DNA from: Hemerocallis citrina
Taxonomy: Eukaryota > Streptophyta > Magnoliopsida > Asparagales > Asphodelaceae
DNA: 64,000 nt
Direction: 5' to 3'
Assembly (NCBI GenBank): GCA_017893485.1
Contig: CM030362.1
Span: forward strand, 180,814,175 to 180,878,174
The notes beneath the pieces were generated by a model, which saw nothing but the letters and a program-made list of their open reading frames with translations, was not told the origin of the DNA and did no database searches. This document shows, piece by piece, positions 1 through 10,711 of the stretch. Numbering within the stretch: position 1 is the first letter of the stretch; each line of letters starts with the position of its first letter. The translations under genes were made by a program, and so were the position numbers.

Positions 1-502
1 ATATAACATTGTTTAATACAAAGTATACAGTGGAAAGAATACAACATGAAATATACAACTCTAATATCAACAACTAAAATGATGGGAATAGTCTTTAGCA
101 TTAATTCATCTTTAAGTCCTTGGCAATCCAAGCTCTGCAGTGAAAAAATCTATGGGCACGTCAGTTGCTTACAACCGACGCAATACTATAAAACAATGAT
201 CCTCACTATGCTGTAATATAACGATTCTCTTACTTTAGCACCCATAAACTTGAATGCATATTAAAATGTACAAGAGTGACTATTCTAAACATGTCAGTAT
301 ATAATATGACTTAATGCCTAATGCAGATGATATACTACAGTGACACTAATACATACTTGTTCGGATTCTGTGCATCCCATTCTACATAAGTCCGAGGGTA
401 AGCCCTTTTCATGCTCCTCAATGCAGGGTTTAATCCCTCGCAATGAAGTTCTACTATGGTGACTAATGTATGTTTTAAATATCATGTGAGTGTCTAGTAC
501 CA

Positions 503-830
503 CCCCGATAATTCTTGAGTATCGCACTCCCACCGCAAGTGATTTTGATCACACTGCCTCGCACCCCGATAATTCTGGAGGCGAATACCCACACCGTGAG
601 CTATGACCCCGGTAATTCTTAAGAGTCGTCCTCCCATCGCTTGTGATTTATGGCCACCATGCCTCACACTCCGATAATTCTGGAGACGATACCCACACCG
701 TGCTATCATCGGTACCTCATCACACAAATACCCTATGAGCGTCGCCTCGATCCCAGTAATTCTGAAGGAATATCTCCTACTGCGAGCCGCAACCCCGATA
801 ATTCTGAAGATAACCTCCCATCACGCTATC
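503..830. repeat. Degenerate tandem repeat inside LTR A1
   Basis: About six imperfect units share the core CCCCGATAATTCTGGAG (often GGTAATTC or AGTAATTC), spaced roughly 40-62 bp apart. The same block occurs in A2 (about 5693-5985) and A3 (about 29960-30290). A2 lacks one segment present in A1 and A3, so the block varies in copy number. In the related LTR A' the counterpart is at about 46500-47000 with the core reversed. Confidence 0.75.
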
Positions 831-1023
831 AAGACCCTCATACTCATATTTGCCCATACTTCATCACATCTCACCTTAGTGCCTGTCATCAAGTTTTAAT
901 TTTAAATCACAACAACCTAGAGCTAACTTACCCTACCGGACTTAAATCAACACGAGAGAAAGTTAGCCCAAACTGGCTACTTCTCAAAAGATACTTAATC
1001 CACACGGGTTAGTTTCTCAAATT

Positions 1024-1500
1024 TAGCATTGGTATCGGGTCGGGTCGGGTCGGGTCCTTCACTACCCGGATCCGGATCCGGTCCCCTACGGATCCAAAAA
1101 TTGGACCCGGATCCGGACCCATGAGGACTGGATCCTATTAAAATATTCCTACCCGTTCGGGTAGGAGCGGGAGTGTGAGCGACGAGCGGAGGCGGCGAGT
1201 GGAGGATTTAGAATAGAGGAAAGAAGAAAAAGGCATGAGTTTTGAGTTTGGAATAGGAAGATTCAGAATTGAGGAGGAAGGAGGGGAGGGATGAAGATAG
1301 AATATTTATTTTTAGGTTGGTTTTTGGATTCTTTTAAACGGGTCCGGGTCCGGTCTCCTTTGAACGGACCCGGACCCGGACCAAAAAGTACAACGGGTCC
1401 CATTTTAGGACCCCGAATAGGCTGGGTCGGTTCTGGTCCAATACCGGGTTCGGGTCGGGTCCGGTTCGGATCCGGGTTTCGGGTATTTATACCAATGCTA
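1024..1500. mobile_element. hAT-type MITE (477 bp)
   Basis: Perfect 12-bp terminal inverted repeats, TAGCATTGGTAT at 1024-1035 and ATACCAATGCTA at 1489-1500, are flanked by an exact 8-bp target duplication CTCAAATT (1016-1023 and 1501-1508). LTR A2 has one uninterrupted CTCAAATT at the matching place (about 6179-6187), which is the empty site. An 8-bp duplication is the hallmark of hAT transposons. The interior is GC-rich and built from GGGTCGGGTC and GGATCCGGAC runs, as in hAT MITEs. There is no transposase, so it needs one supplied in trans. Confidence 0.92.
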
Positions 1501-3702
1501 CTCAAATTCCCATTATTCACAATGCCGGTTACTAGGGTCTCTCCTAGCCTCTACATTAACACCTTTCATGTTCAACAACTGGGGTCAATCATGCCCTCAT
1601 TATTTATATTTTCGATTTCATGTATTCTTATTTCATTCAATTCCTTCATTTATTCTTAGTTATCAAATAAGAAGTAACACTTCTTGGTTGGACACACACA
1701 ACCAACAATTCACTTTAACAAGCTACAAAGTTTCTTCGATTAAAGAAACTCTTTTCATATTCATCTATATTTCAATTATAAATCTCAATTCTATTTAAAA
1801 GATAGATTTATTTGTTTCATAAAATAGTCTACTATATCTTTGCAGTTAAGATCACCTAGAATCATCCTCAATTACTTCGTTTAAATTCATTTGCAAAATA
1901 GTAAGTTCAAAATCAGAAAACTGCAGCTCATGCTACATGTACAAATCATAGAAAATTATATACTTCATAAAACTTTGTGTTCTTTAGGTAAAGATAAAGG
2001 TATAAAAGTATACTACAATTTTTTAGTTATAAGTTTCTCCAAAATATTGTATCTATAACCTGAATTCTTCAAAATTTATAGTATGGTCAAAATATTGAAA
2101 TACTGCCAGTTGTTCAGTCTTGGAAAATTCATTATACATTCAATTCTTTGTGAAAATTTGATTTCTTAGACTTTACAGAATTATTAACGAGTGTACTTCA
2201 AGTTCTTAGTTTTGAATTTTCCCAAATTACTTCATCTAAGATGTTGAAATGATCAAAATCTGAAATGTGTACAGATTTTCAGCAACTTGTCAACTGCCAA
2301 CCAGTCCTAAGTTTGGATTTTATTAAAACAGTAAATGACTTCAAAAAATTATGAACATTTAAAGAGATGTTCCTGACATATATGAGATATTTCTATAAAA
2401 ATTTTAGCTCTAGATTGGGTCTAGTTTAATATATATGATTTTCTGAAGTGCAACTAAAACTTAAAACAACAATTTTTTTTTGCATAAATTAACAACTTTG
2501 TGTATGAATTTATACCCAATTAATTTAATCTAAACATGATATACTAGTATGCACAAATACCAGAATAACAACTCAATCTAAAATATCAATTTGTTAATCA
2601 TGACAATTTTATAATATATCTTTCAACTAGTATGCGTTTATTTTGGTATATCACTTCTAGTTATCAATACAACATACAACATATCAAATTAGAAATTTAA
2701 AGAACACATGCCACATTTTCAATCAGGAAACAATTAGACATGCATAGCACAATATCTAGAAAGCAAAAGAAATCACCCACCTTGTTTTTGATGTAATGAA
2801 ATAGACTCGTATAGGGATTGTTCCAAAGCTCCATCCAAGCAAGCCTTCACTTCCTAGCAATTTGCCAACACCAAAAGCTCATCTCTTTCTTTCTTTTGTC
2901 TCTTTCTTTTGTTTCTTTTAGTGTATATTGTTCATTAATGAGAGATTTATTTATTGGGCTAAATCGGTGAATGATGGGACATCCACTACCCAAAATAAAT
3001 ATCCATTATCCAAAATAATTACCCACTTACAAAACCATTAATACAAATCCCTACCCCTTCACATTCTTGACCGGCCAACCTCTTGGTGTGCACTCTACGT
3101 GCACACATTTCTCATTTTTTTAATTATTTGTTTATAATCCATTTGTGTGTGTTTGTTACATGACAAGTGTGTAGGATTACAAAGTGTACATTTAAAGTAT
3201 AGAATAAAATTGTAGGCTTCTCTATTTAATTAATTTATTTTCTAGTGGACTTTAAATAGACTTTTGGCCCATAGGTTTTTATTATTAAAAATTAATAATA
3301 CAATTATGAAAAATAAAGAAAAAGAATAAAAGTATACATAAAATTGTACGTGCAATGTACGTGCAAAATATTAAAAATTAATTTGAGAGAAAAAACAGTC
3401 AAAATAAAAAATATGTAGAACAATAATGTTACAGATATTTTACGTAACAGAAAATATACGTAATCGACACGTGTATTGAAAACACTTGCAATGTACGTAA
3501 AAACGTAAAGATTAAAATAAATGTTTAAGTTGGCCAAAAATATGATAAAATGAGTTTTGAGGAGATAAAAAATGTATAAATAGTTGAAATACAGAAATAC
3601 GTAGGAAAATATGTTACGACTATTACTCGTAATAGTACGAAATACACGTGTGTAACACACGTGGAGCAAAATTGACTTAACTCAATTTTGCGGGGTGTTA
3701 CA

Positions 3703-3713
3703 CTCTCCCCCCT
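3703..3713 (-). other. Polypurine tract, family A copy 1
   Basis: Plus-strand CTCTCCCCCCT directly follows the LTR end TGTTACA, which reads as a polypurine tract immediately upstream of the 3' LTR on the minus strand. Equivalent tracts lie at 8432-8441 (A2), 16131-16141 (B1) and 25016-25026 (B2). They fix the orientation of every A and B copy. Confidence 0.85.
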
Positions 3714-4816
3714 AGAATAGTTTTGTCCTCAGAACATGCTAGAGTAAAAGTTGTATTTCATATACACCATAGGAAAAATATCTTTATTGTATATAGAAAA
3801 CTGCAAATATTAAGAAAATAATAAAATATGTGATGTGGAAAAACAAGGTAAATTATATGAGAAAACTATGAGTATTAAAAGTTTATAAGAACGGAACAAG
3901 AAAAACTAGAAAAATGGCATAAGAAAAGAAGCGTGACCATAAGAGAGGGTAGATTGAGAGAAATTTTCATACAAAAATAATATTAGACAAAGTATTAAAA
4001 GAAAAGGAAAAATATAAATTAAGTTATTACTTGTGAAATAATTTTGAAAAGACCGCAATTGAGAAGAATAAATAGAAACATAGTCAATGGATAATTTATT
4101 AATAGACTTAGTAATCAAAATTTATCAAACTAATAAGCGGGAGAGTGATTAAATTCGCAAACTGAACTAGTATTATATAGTACGAGATAAAATTTTAATT
4201 AGTAATTTAAGAGAATGTTGTTGGACAAAATTCGAAAATATATGTGTGTTGAATTTTAGTTGAAAGAATACAGAATATAATATAAGTATAATAGTAAAAT
4301 TTTACAATGATGTGTATAAAATAATATCATAAAATTTTTCATGCGTAAAAATTAAATTTTTTTTTGGAATTGAGGTTAGTATATATAAATTATATATAAG
4401 TTGTCAGGTATAACACGAAAATCAATGATTTGTAATGTGCATATGGACATACGTAAATCAAAATTCAAAATCTAATAGAAATAACAAAGGAAAACGATAG
4501 TCTTAATAGTAATTCAAAACTTAATAGAATACGTAAAAGTAATAGCAAAAATAAATAAGTAACGTAAAACGCATAAAAATTAAGGAGGATAGAACATCAA
4601 TAAAGAAAACGAGTAAGGTCAAACTTAAAAGATTAAGACCAAGGGTTGTAGTTGAAATAACAAATATCAAACTAAATTAATAGTATAAGATTTTTTTTAT
4701 ATAGGATGAAAAAGTATTATGATGAAAATCCACGAAGAAAATTTTAAAGAGGGAAGTGTGTTCACGTGTAAGCCATCATAAATATAGGTTCAAACCAACC
4801 ATGCTTCTACTGCACC

Positions 4817-4828
4817 ACTCTGATACCA
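4817..4828 (-). other. Second primer-binding-site-like motif inside internal A
   Basis: Plus-strand ACTCTGATACCA is the complement of TGGTATCAGAGT, a near match to the initiator tRNA-Met primer site, lying about 260 bp inside the expected one at 5077-5088. The counterparts are at about 29086-29097 (A2 internal) and at about 16670-16680 and 25555-25565 (B internals). It may be a true alternative site or a relic of an older LTR junction. Confidence 0.5.
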
Positions 4829-5076
4829 AGGGAAAACATGCTCGTATATAATCTCACAACAATTGTATATGAGGGGAGTATCATGAATGCAAGTTCCATA
4901 ACTTCATCATTCATGACTCTAGCCCTCCAATAGGGAAAGGGAGGCGATGACAACAGTGTATAAAGAGCAACACAAATGTCAATCAACTTACATTTAAATC
5001 TCTATAAACTGAACTCATACTCTAATGTCCACCCTATTGTGTCGTCCTTATAATTTTGTACTACTTATTGAAGTTT

Positions 5077-5088
5077 GTTCTGATATCA
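5077..5088 (-). other. Primer binding site, family A copy 1 (degenerate)
   Basis: Plus-strand GTTCTGATATCA lies three bases before the LTR start TGTAACACCC. Its complement TGATATCAGAAC differs at two positions from TGGTATCAGAGC, the complement of the plant initiator tRNA-Met 3' end. The A2 copy at 29347-29358 is a perfect match. Confidence 0.75.
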
Positions 5089-5091
5089 CTC

Positions 5092-8000
5092 TGTAACACC
5101 CTGAATTTCATTTACATGTAATTCGTAACACAACAGCTACTTTTACTTCAACTTCGTACAATTTTACAGGAAAATTAAAAACTGTTATTTATACGACATT
5201 GTTTATACAGACTACACAACAGAAAGAATACAACATGAAATATACAACTCTAATATCAACAACTTAAATCATGGGAATAGTCTTTAGCATCAATTCATCT
5301 TTAAGTCCTTGCCAATTCAAGCCCTGCACTGAAAAAAACCTGTGGGCACGTCAGTTGCTTAAAACCGACACAATATTATCAAACAGCGATCCTCACTATG
5401 CCGTAATATAACGATTCTCTTACTTTAGTACCCATCAACTAGAATGCATATTTAAGTTTACAAGAGTGACTATCCTAAACATGTCAGTGTATGATATGAC
5501 TTAATGCCTAATACAGATGTTATACTATAATGACACAAATACATACTTGTTCGGATTCTATGTATCCCATTCTACATAGATCAGAGGGAAAACCCTTATC
5601 GTACTCCTCAATGCAGTGTTTAATCCCTCGCTATGAAATTCTACTACGGTGACTAATGTATGTTTTAGATATCCTATGAGTGTCTAGTACTACCCCTGAT
5701 AATTTTTGAGTATCGCACTCCCACCACAAGTAATTTTGAACTCACTGCCTCACACCTCGATAAATCTGGAGGCGAATACCCACACCGCGAGCTATGACCC
5801 CGGTAATTATTAAGAGTCGTCCTCCCATTGCGAGTGATTTATGGCCACCACGGCTCACACTCCGATAATTCTGGAGACGAAACCCACACCGCACTGTCAT
5901 CGGTACCTCCTCGATCTCAGTAATTCTGAAGGAATATCTACCACCGCGAGCCGCAACCCCGATAATTCTGAAGATAACCTCCCACCGCGCTATCAAGACC
6001 CTCATACTCATATTTGCTCATACTTCATCACATCACACATTAGTGCCTGTCCTTAAGTTTTAATTTTAAATCACCACAACCTAGAGCTAACTTGCCTTAC
6101 CGGACTTAAATCAACACGAGAGAAAGTTAGCCCAAACTGGCTACTTTTCATGAGATACTTAACCCACACTGGATAGTTTCTCAAATTCCCATTATTCACA
6201 ATGCTGGTTACTAGGGTCTCGCCTAGCCTCTACATTAACATCTTTCATGTTCAACGACTGGGGTCAATCATGCCCTCATTATTTATATTTTCGATTTCAT
6301 GCATTCTTATTTCATTCAATCCCTTCATTTATTCTTTGTTATCAAATATGAACTAACACTTCTTAGTTGGACACACACAACCAACAATTCACTTTAATAA
6401 GCTACAAAGTTTCTTCGATTAAAGAAACTCTTTTCATATTCATCTATATTTCAATTATAAATCTCAATTTTATTGAAAAGATAGATTTATTTTTTCCATA
6501 AAAGAGTGTACTAGATCTTTGCAGTTAAGATCACCTAGAATCATCCTCAATTACTTTGTTTAAATTCATTTGCAAAATAGTAAGTTCAAAATCAGAAAAC
6601 TGCAGCTCATGCTACATGTAAAATCATAGAAAATTATATAATTCATGAAACTTTGTGTTCTTTAGGTAAAAAATAAAGGTATAAAGTATACTACAATTTT
6701 TTAGTTATAAGTTTCTCCAAAATATTGTATCTATAACCTGAATTCTTCAAAATTTACAGTATGGTCAAAATATTGAAATACTGCCAGTTGTTCAGTCTTG
6801 GAAAATTCATTATACATTCAATTCTTTGTGAAAATTTGATTTCTTAGACTTTACAGAATTATTAACGAGTGTACTTCAAGTTCTTAGTTTTGAATTTTCC
6901 CAAATTACTTCATCTAAGATGTTGAAATGATCAAAATCCGAAATGTGTACAGATTTTCAGCAACTTGTCAACTGCCAACCAGTCCTAAGTTTGGATTTTA
7001 TTAAAACAGCAAATGACATCAAAAAATTATGAACATTTAAAGAGATGTTCCTGACATATATGAGATATTTCTATAAAAATTTTAGCTCTAGATTGGGTCT
7101 AGTTTAATATATATGATTTTCTGAAGTGCAACTAAAACTTAAAACAACAATTTTTTTTTTGCATAAATTAACAACTTTGTGTATGAATTTATACCCAATT
7201 AATTTAATCTAAACATGATATACTAGTATGCACAAATACCAGAATAACAACTCAAACTAAAATTTCAATTTGTTAATTATGAACATTTTATAATAAATCA
7301 TTTAACTAGCATGCATTTATTTTCGTATATCACTTCTAGTTATCAATACAACATACAACATATCAAATTAGAAATTTAAATAACACATGCCACATTTTCA
7401 ATCATGGAACAATTAGACATGCATACTACAATATCTAGAAAGCAAAAGAAATCGCCCACCTTGTTTTTGATGTAATGAAATAGACTCGTATAGGGATTGT
7501 TCAAAAGCTCCATCCAAGCAAGCCTTTACATCCTAGCAATTTGCCAACACCAAAAGCTCCTCTCTTTTTTTCTTTCGTCTCTTCTTTTGTTTCTTTTAGT
7601 GTACATTGTTCATAAATGAGAGATGTATTTATAGGGCTAAATGGGTGAATGATGGGACACCCACTACCCAAAATAAATATCCATTATCCAAAATAATTAC
7701 CCACTCACAAAACCATTAATACAAAATCCCTACCCCTTCACATTCTTGGCCGGCCAACCTCTTGGTGTGCACAAACGTGCACGTGCATTCTACGTGCACA
7801 CATTTCTTATTTTTTTAATTATTTGTTTATAATCCATTTGTGTGTGTTTGTTACATGACAAGTTTGTAGGATTACAAAGTGTACATTTAAAGTATATAGA
7901 ATAAAATTATGGGCTTCTCTATTTATTTAATTTATTTTCTAGTGGACTTTAAATAGACTTTTGGCCCATAGGTTTTTATTATTAAAAATAAATAATACAA

Positions 8001-8431
8001 TTACGACAAGTAAAGAAAAAGAATAAAAGTATTCATAACTTTGGAAAATTTTAGGGACTAAAATACATAAAATTTTACGTGCAATGCACGTGCAAAATAT
8101 TAAAAATTAATTTGAGAGAAAAAACAGTCAAAATATAAAATATGTAGAATAATAATGTTACAGATATTTTACGTAACAGAAAATATACGTAATCGACACG
8201 TGTATTGAAAGCACGTGCACTGTACGTAAAAACGTAAAGATTAAAATAAATATTTAAGTTGGCCAAAAATAGGATAAACTGAGTTTTGAGGAGACGAAAA
8301 ATGTATAAATAGTTGAAATACATAAATATGTTGGAAAATACGTTACAACTATTACTCGTAACAGTACGAAATACACGTGCGTAACATACGTGGAGCAAAA
8401 TTGTCATAACTCAATTTTGCGGGGTGTTACA
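5092..8431 (-). mobile_element. LTR A2 (family A, complete, 3340 bp)
   Basis: A complete uninterrupted LTR that begins TGTAACACCC and ends GGGGTGTTACA. It is the reference copy for family A: the hAT insertion in A1 and the CACTA insertion in A3 are both empty here. The left side is joined to a primer site and the right side to a polypurine tract, so it belongs to two internal regions at once, as in tandem copies made by LTR-LTR recombination. A TATA-like box (7626-7634) and clusters of ACGT-core motifs (8083-8100, 8200-8225, 8375-8393) mark the promoter half on the minus strand. Confidence 0.9.
7626..7634 (-). promoter_or_regulatory. TATA box of LTR A2
   Basis: Plus-strand TATTTATAG reads CTATAAATA on the minus strand, a consensus plant TATA box, inside the LTR and in the direction of element transcription. 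It is preserved in A3 and altered in A1 (about 2945-2957). Confidence 0.6.
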
Positions 8432-8595
8432 CTCCCCCCCCTTAGAATTGTTCTGTCTCAGAACTTACCAGAGTAAAAGTTGTATTTCGTACACACCGAA
8501 GGAAAAATATCTTGATTGTATATCGAAAACTGCAAATATTAAGAAAATAATAAAATATTAGATGTGGAAAAACAGGGTAAATTATATGAGAAAAC
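8432..8595 (-). mobile_element. Internal region of family A (copy 2), left piece
   Basis: Starts with the polypurine complement and matches the beginning of the copy 1 internal (3703 onward). It breaks off at GAGAAAAC, where the family B array is inserted. The sequence resumes at 26617 with GAAACTATAAGTATC, matching copy 1 near 3856. The five bases AAAAC (8591-8595) and GAAAC (26617-26621) are the target duplication, with one mismatch. Confidence 0.85.
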
Positions 8596-9460
8596 TGTAA
8601 CGGCCCAAATTCCAAATAAGACCGAATTCGAGAATTCATAAGATCTTTACTTCACTTTGTACAATTTTACAAGGAATTTAAAACTTTTCTCAATAATACA
8701 TCAGAGTTTGTTACATTTGTTTACATAGCGGAAGTCGAAATAAATTACAATAATACAATTACAACATCTTTTACTTAAATCAGCATCAGCACATCCACTT
8801 TGAAATACAATACCTGCATATAAGACTGTGGGCACGTCAGTTGATTACAACCGACGAAAAGTTATACACGGCTATCCTCACTAGGCCGGGAACAGTAAAA
8901 CGATCTCAATACTTAAACAAACACAAACTTGAATAAAATAAAGTGTAGAAATGTGATTACTCTAAACATGTAAGTGTATGCGATGTCTTAATGACTAATG
9001 CACACATTTTTATACTAGGATGACACTAATGCACACTTGTTTGGATTCTATGCATCCCATACTACATAGGTCCGAGGGCAAGCGCCTACGTACTTCGCAA
9101 TAAAGGGTTCGATCCCTCACTATGAAACTAGCTAGTAATAAGATAAGGTTTAGATCATTTCACAAATTTGAATCCCAGCCCCAGAGTCCACCGCTGACTG
9201 TTATCACAGATCTCACATCGTGCGAATCATCCCGCAAGTGCCCCTCTAGCCCCGGTATACGCATATACATTGGAGTACGGCAAAACAAAAACTATCCGCC
9301 CGACTTCGCTAAGTCCCAGATTTAAATATAGACAAAAACTCGTCTCCCATAGAGCAACCTCAATCCGCCGACTAGGTCTATAGCCACAGAGATCCACCGC
9401 TGACTATATAGAGGCAACCCACATACGTTTTCCCAGGTTTACTACATCTTCACCTAAGTG

Positions 9461-10243
9461 CCTAATTATTTTAGTTCAAGACATAAGTGTGTTATCAATC
9501 CTAGAATCAGTTTTACCTCCTATTGGATTTGTTCAAAAAAAAAAAAAAAAAAAAAGATCGCCCGACGACAATATCTCGAAATCAAGTCTCAAAATCTTTC
9601 TTTCAATATTGCCGGTAACCGAGCTCTTACTAATTCTTAATCATAAACTTTCATGTACAAGAAACATGGGTACACATACCCTTTAAGAATTATGTCTTAA
9701 ACCTAGATGATTTCATCTTTCAATTCATTCACAAAAATATATAGTCTTGTCATCATTCATGATCTAGTTGTTTATTCATATTCTTTTTAATCAACATTAC
9801 TTTCAAGAGACACAATTTTACCACATGAATGGTTATAACAATTCCAAGTTATCACAAAGTCTTTATTCACTATAAAATATTTCTTAAACAAACTACAAGT
9901 GAAATTCTCAAAAAATCACTTCACAAACATATTACTTTGTTTCCCTCACACATTGTATCCTGCTCAAAATTTCATTTCTCTTTATATCTCAAAAAAATAC
10001 TAGAAATATTCTTAATACTATATATGCATGATCTGGTTTTGGTTAAAATCTCCTTAAATCATTTTATTGAATGGAGAAGAGAACAAATGAAGAAAACAAT
10101 CAAAATAAAATAAAATAAAAAGTAGGCCTTGGTTTCGAACCTGCACCCTTAGGTCAAACCCGGTCAACACCCAAACCCGGCCCAGCTAGCTAATTAGTCC
10201 CTTTGGACTTTAAGTCAAAATTATACACCAAAGTGCTCATATG
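9461..10243. repeat. 783-bp tandem duplication inside LTR B1 (first copy)
   Basis: The segment from CCTAATTATTTTAG to GCTCATATG occurs twice in a row. The second copy starts at 10244 and is split by the LINE (10244-10394, then about 13690-14326). LTR B2 has one copy (about 17469-18242), so the duplication is specific to B1. Both ends carry TGCC, a 4-bp microhomology. A 94-codon stretch inside it translates identically in both copies, so divergence is very low. Confidence 0.88.
10123..10197 (-). other. tRNA-like (Pol III A/B box) module i in LTR B1, first copy
   Basis: On the minus strand, an A-box match TAGCTAGCTGGG (complement of 10181-10192) is followed about 40 nt later by a B-box-like GGTTCGAAACC (complement of 10131-10141). 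Spacing and order match a tRNA or SINE internal promoter. The second copy, created by the tandem duplication, is at about 14206-14280 and the B2 copy at about 18120-18192. It could be a SINE swallowed by the LTR. Confidence 0.5.
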
Positions 10244-10711
10244 CCTAATTATTTTAGTTCAAGACATAAGTGTGTTATCAATCCTAGAATCAGTTTTACC
10301 TCCTATTGGATTTGTTCAAAAAAAAAAAAAAAAAAACAAGATCGCCCGACGACAATATCTCGAAATCAAGTCTCAAAATCTTTCTTTCAATATTTACGGG
10401 GAAAGAGGCTCGGAGGCTGGAAGAGGAGCCGCGCTGAAACTGGGAAAAGCAGGCAGACCAGGGAGCCGGCTCACATAGCGGGACGGAGAGATAGGGGGTG
10501 ACGGGAGGAGCGTCAACAGGCGGCTAGATCTGATCAGAGATGAAAAGGGTATGTAGAGAATCGACAGGGGATCAACTTTAGAGAAGGAAGATAGGGGAGT
10601 GGGGGACTCCAGCCGCCGGATTTGAGCTGAGAAGGGAAGGAGAGGGGGATTTTTATTTTTATTTTTATTTCGTCTCTTTCTCAAATCTTCGGTTACCGGC
10701 AATATTGAAAG

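Larger units (their letters stand above)
1..3702 (-). mobile_element. LTR A1 (family A, 5' part cut by window start)
   Basis: Long terminal repeat of a non-autonomous Ty3/gypsy-like element read on the minus strand. It aligns nearly end to end with LTR A2 (5092-8431) and LTR A3 (29362-37835). By that comparison about 100 bp of its left end lie outside the window. The right end is the typical GTGTTACA, followed by a C-rich block that is a purine tract on the minus strand, so this is the 3' LTR of the copy whose internal region is 3703-5091. It carries a 477-bp hAT MITE at 1024-1500 that the other copies lack. No coding capacity. The order LTR, polypurine tract, internal region, primer site and LTR is directly visible. 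The lineage is inferred only from the TGTAACACCC start and the initiator-Met primer site. Confidence 0.88.
3703..5091 (-). mobile_element. Internal region of family A (copy 1), non-coding
   Basis: 1389 bp between LTRs A1 and A2. On the minus strand it starts with a degenerate initiator tRNA-Met primer site beside the LTR at its right end and ends in a polypurine tract beside the LTR at its left end. All frames are short and AT-driven, with no gag, protease, reverse transcriptase or integrase. A second primer-site-like match lies at 4817-4828. A mobile copy would need proteins from an autonomous partner. A second, interrupted copy of this region is at 8432-8595, 26622-27178 and 28688-29361. 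Confidence 0.85.

Noticed and set aside
9106..9120. B-box-like GGGTTCGATCCC on the plus strand of LTR B1
   Set aside because: No A box at a suitable distance upstream and the matching block in families A and A' has lost it, so it was not called tRNA-like.
9829..10113. 94-codon frame repeated at 13912-14196
   Set aside because: Lies in the 783-bp duplication within an LTR. AT-rich chance frame with no recognisable domain.
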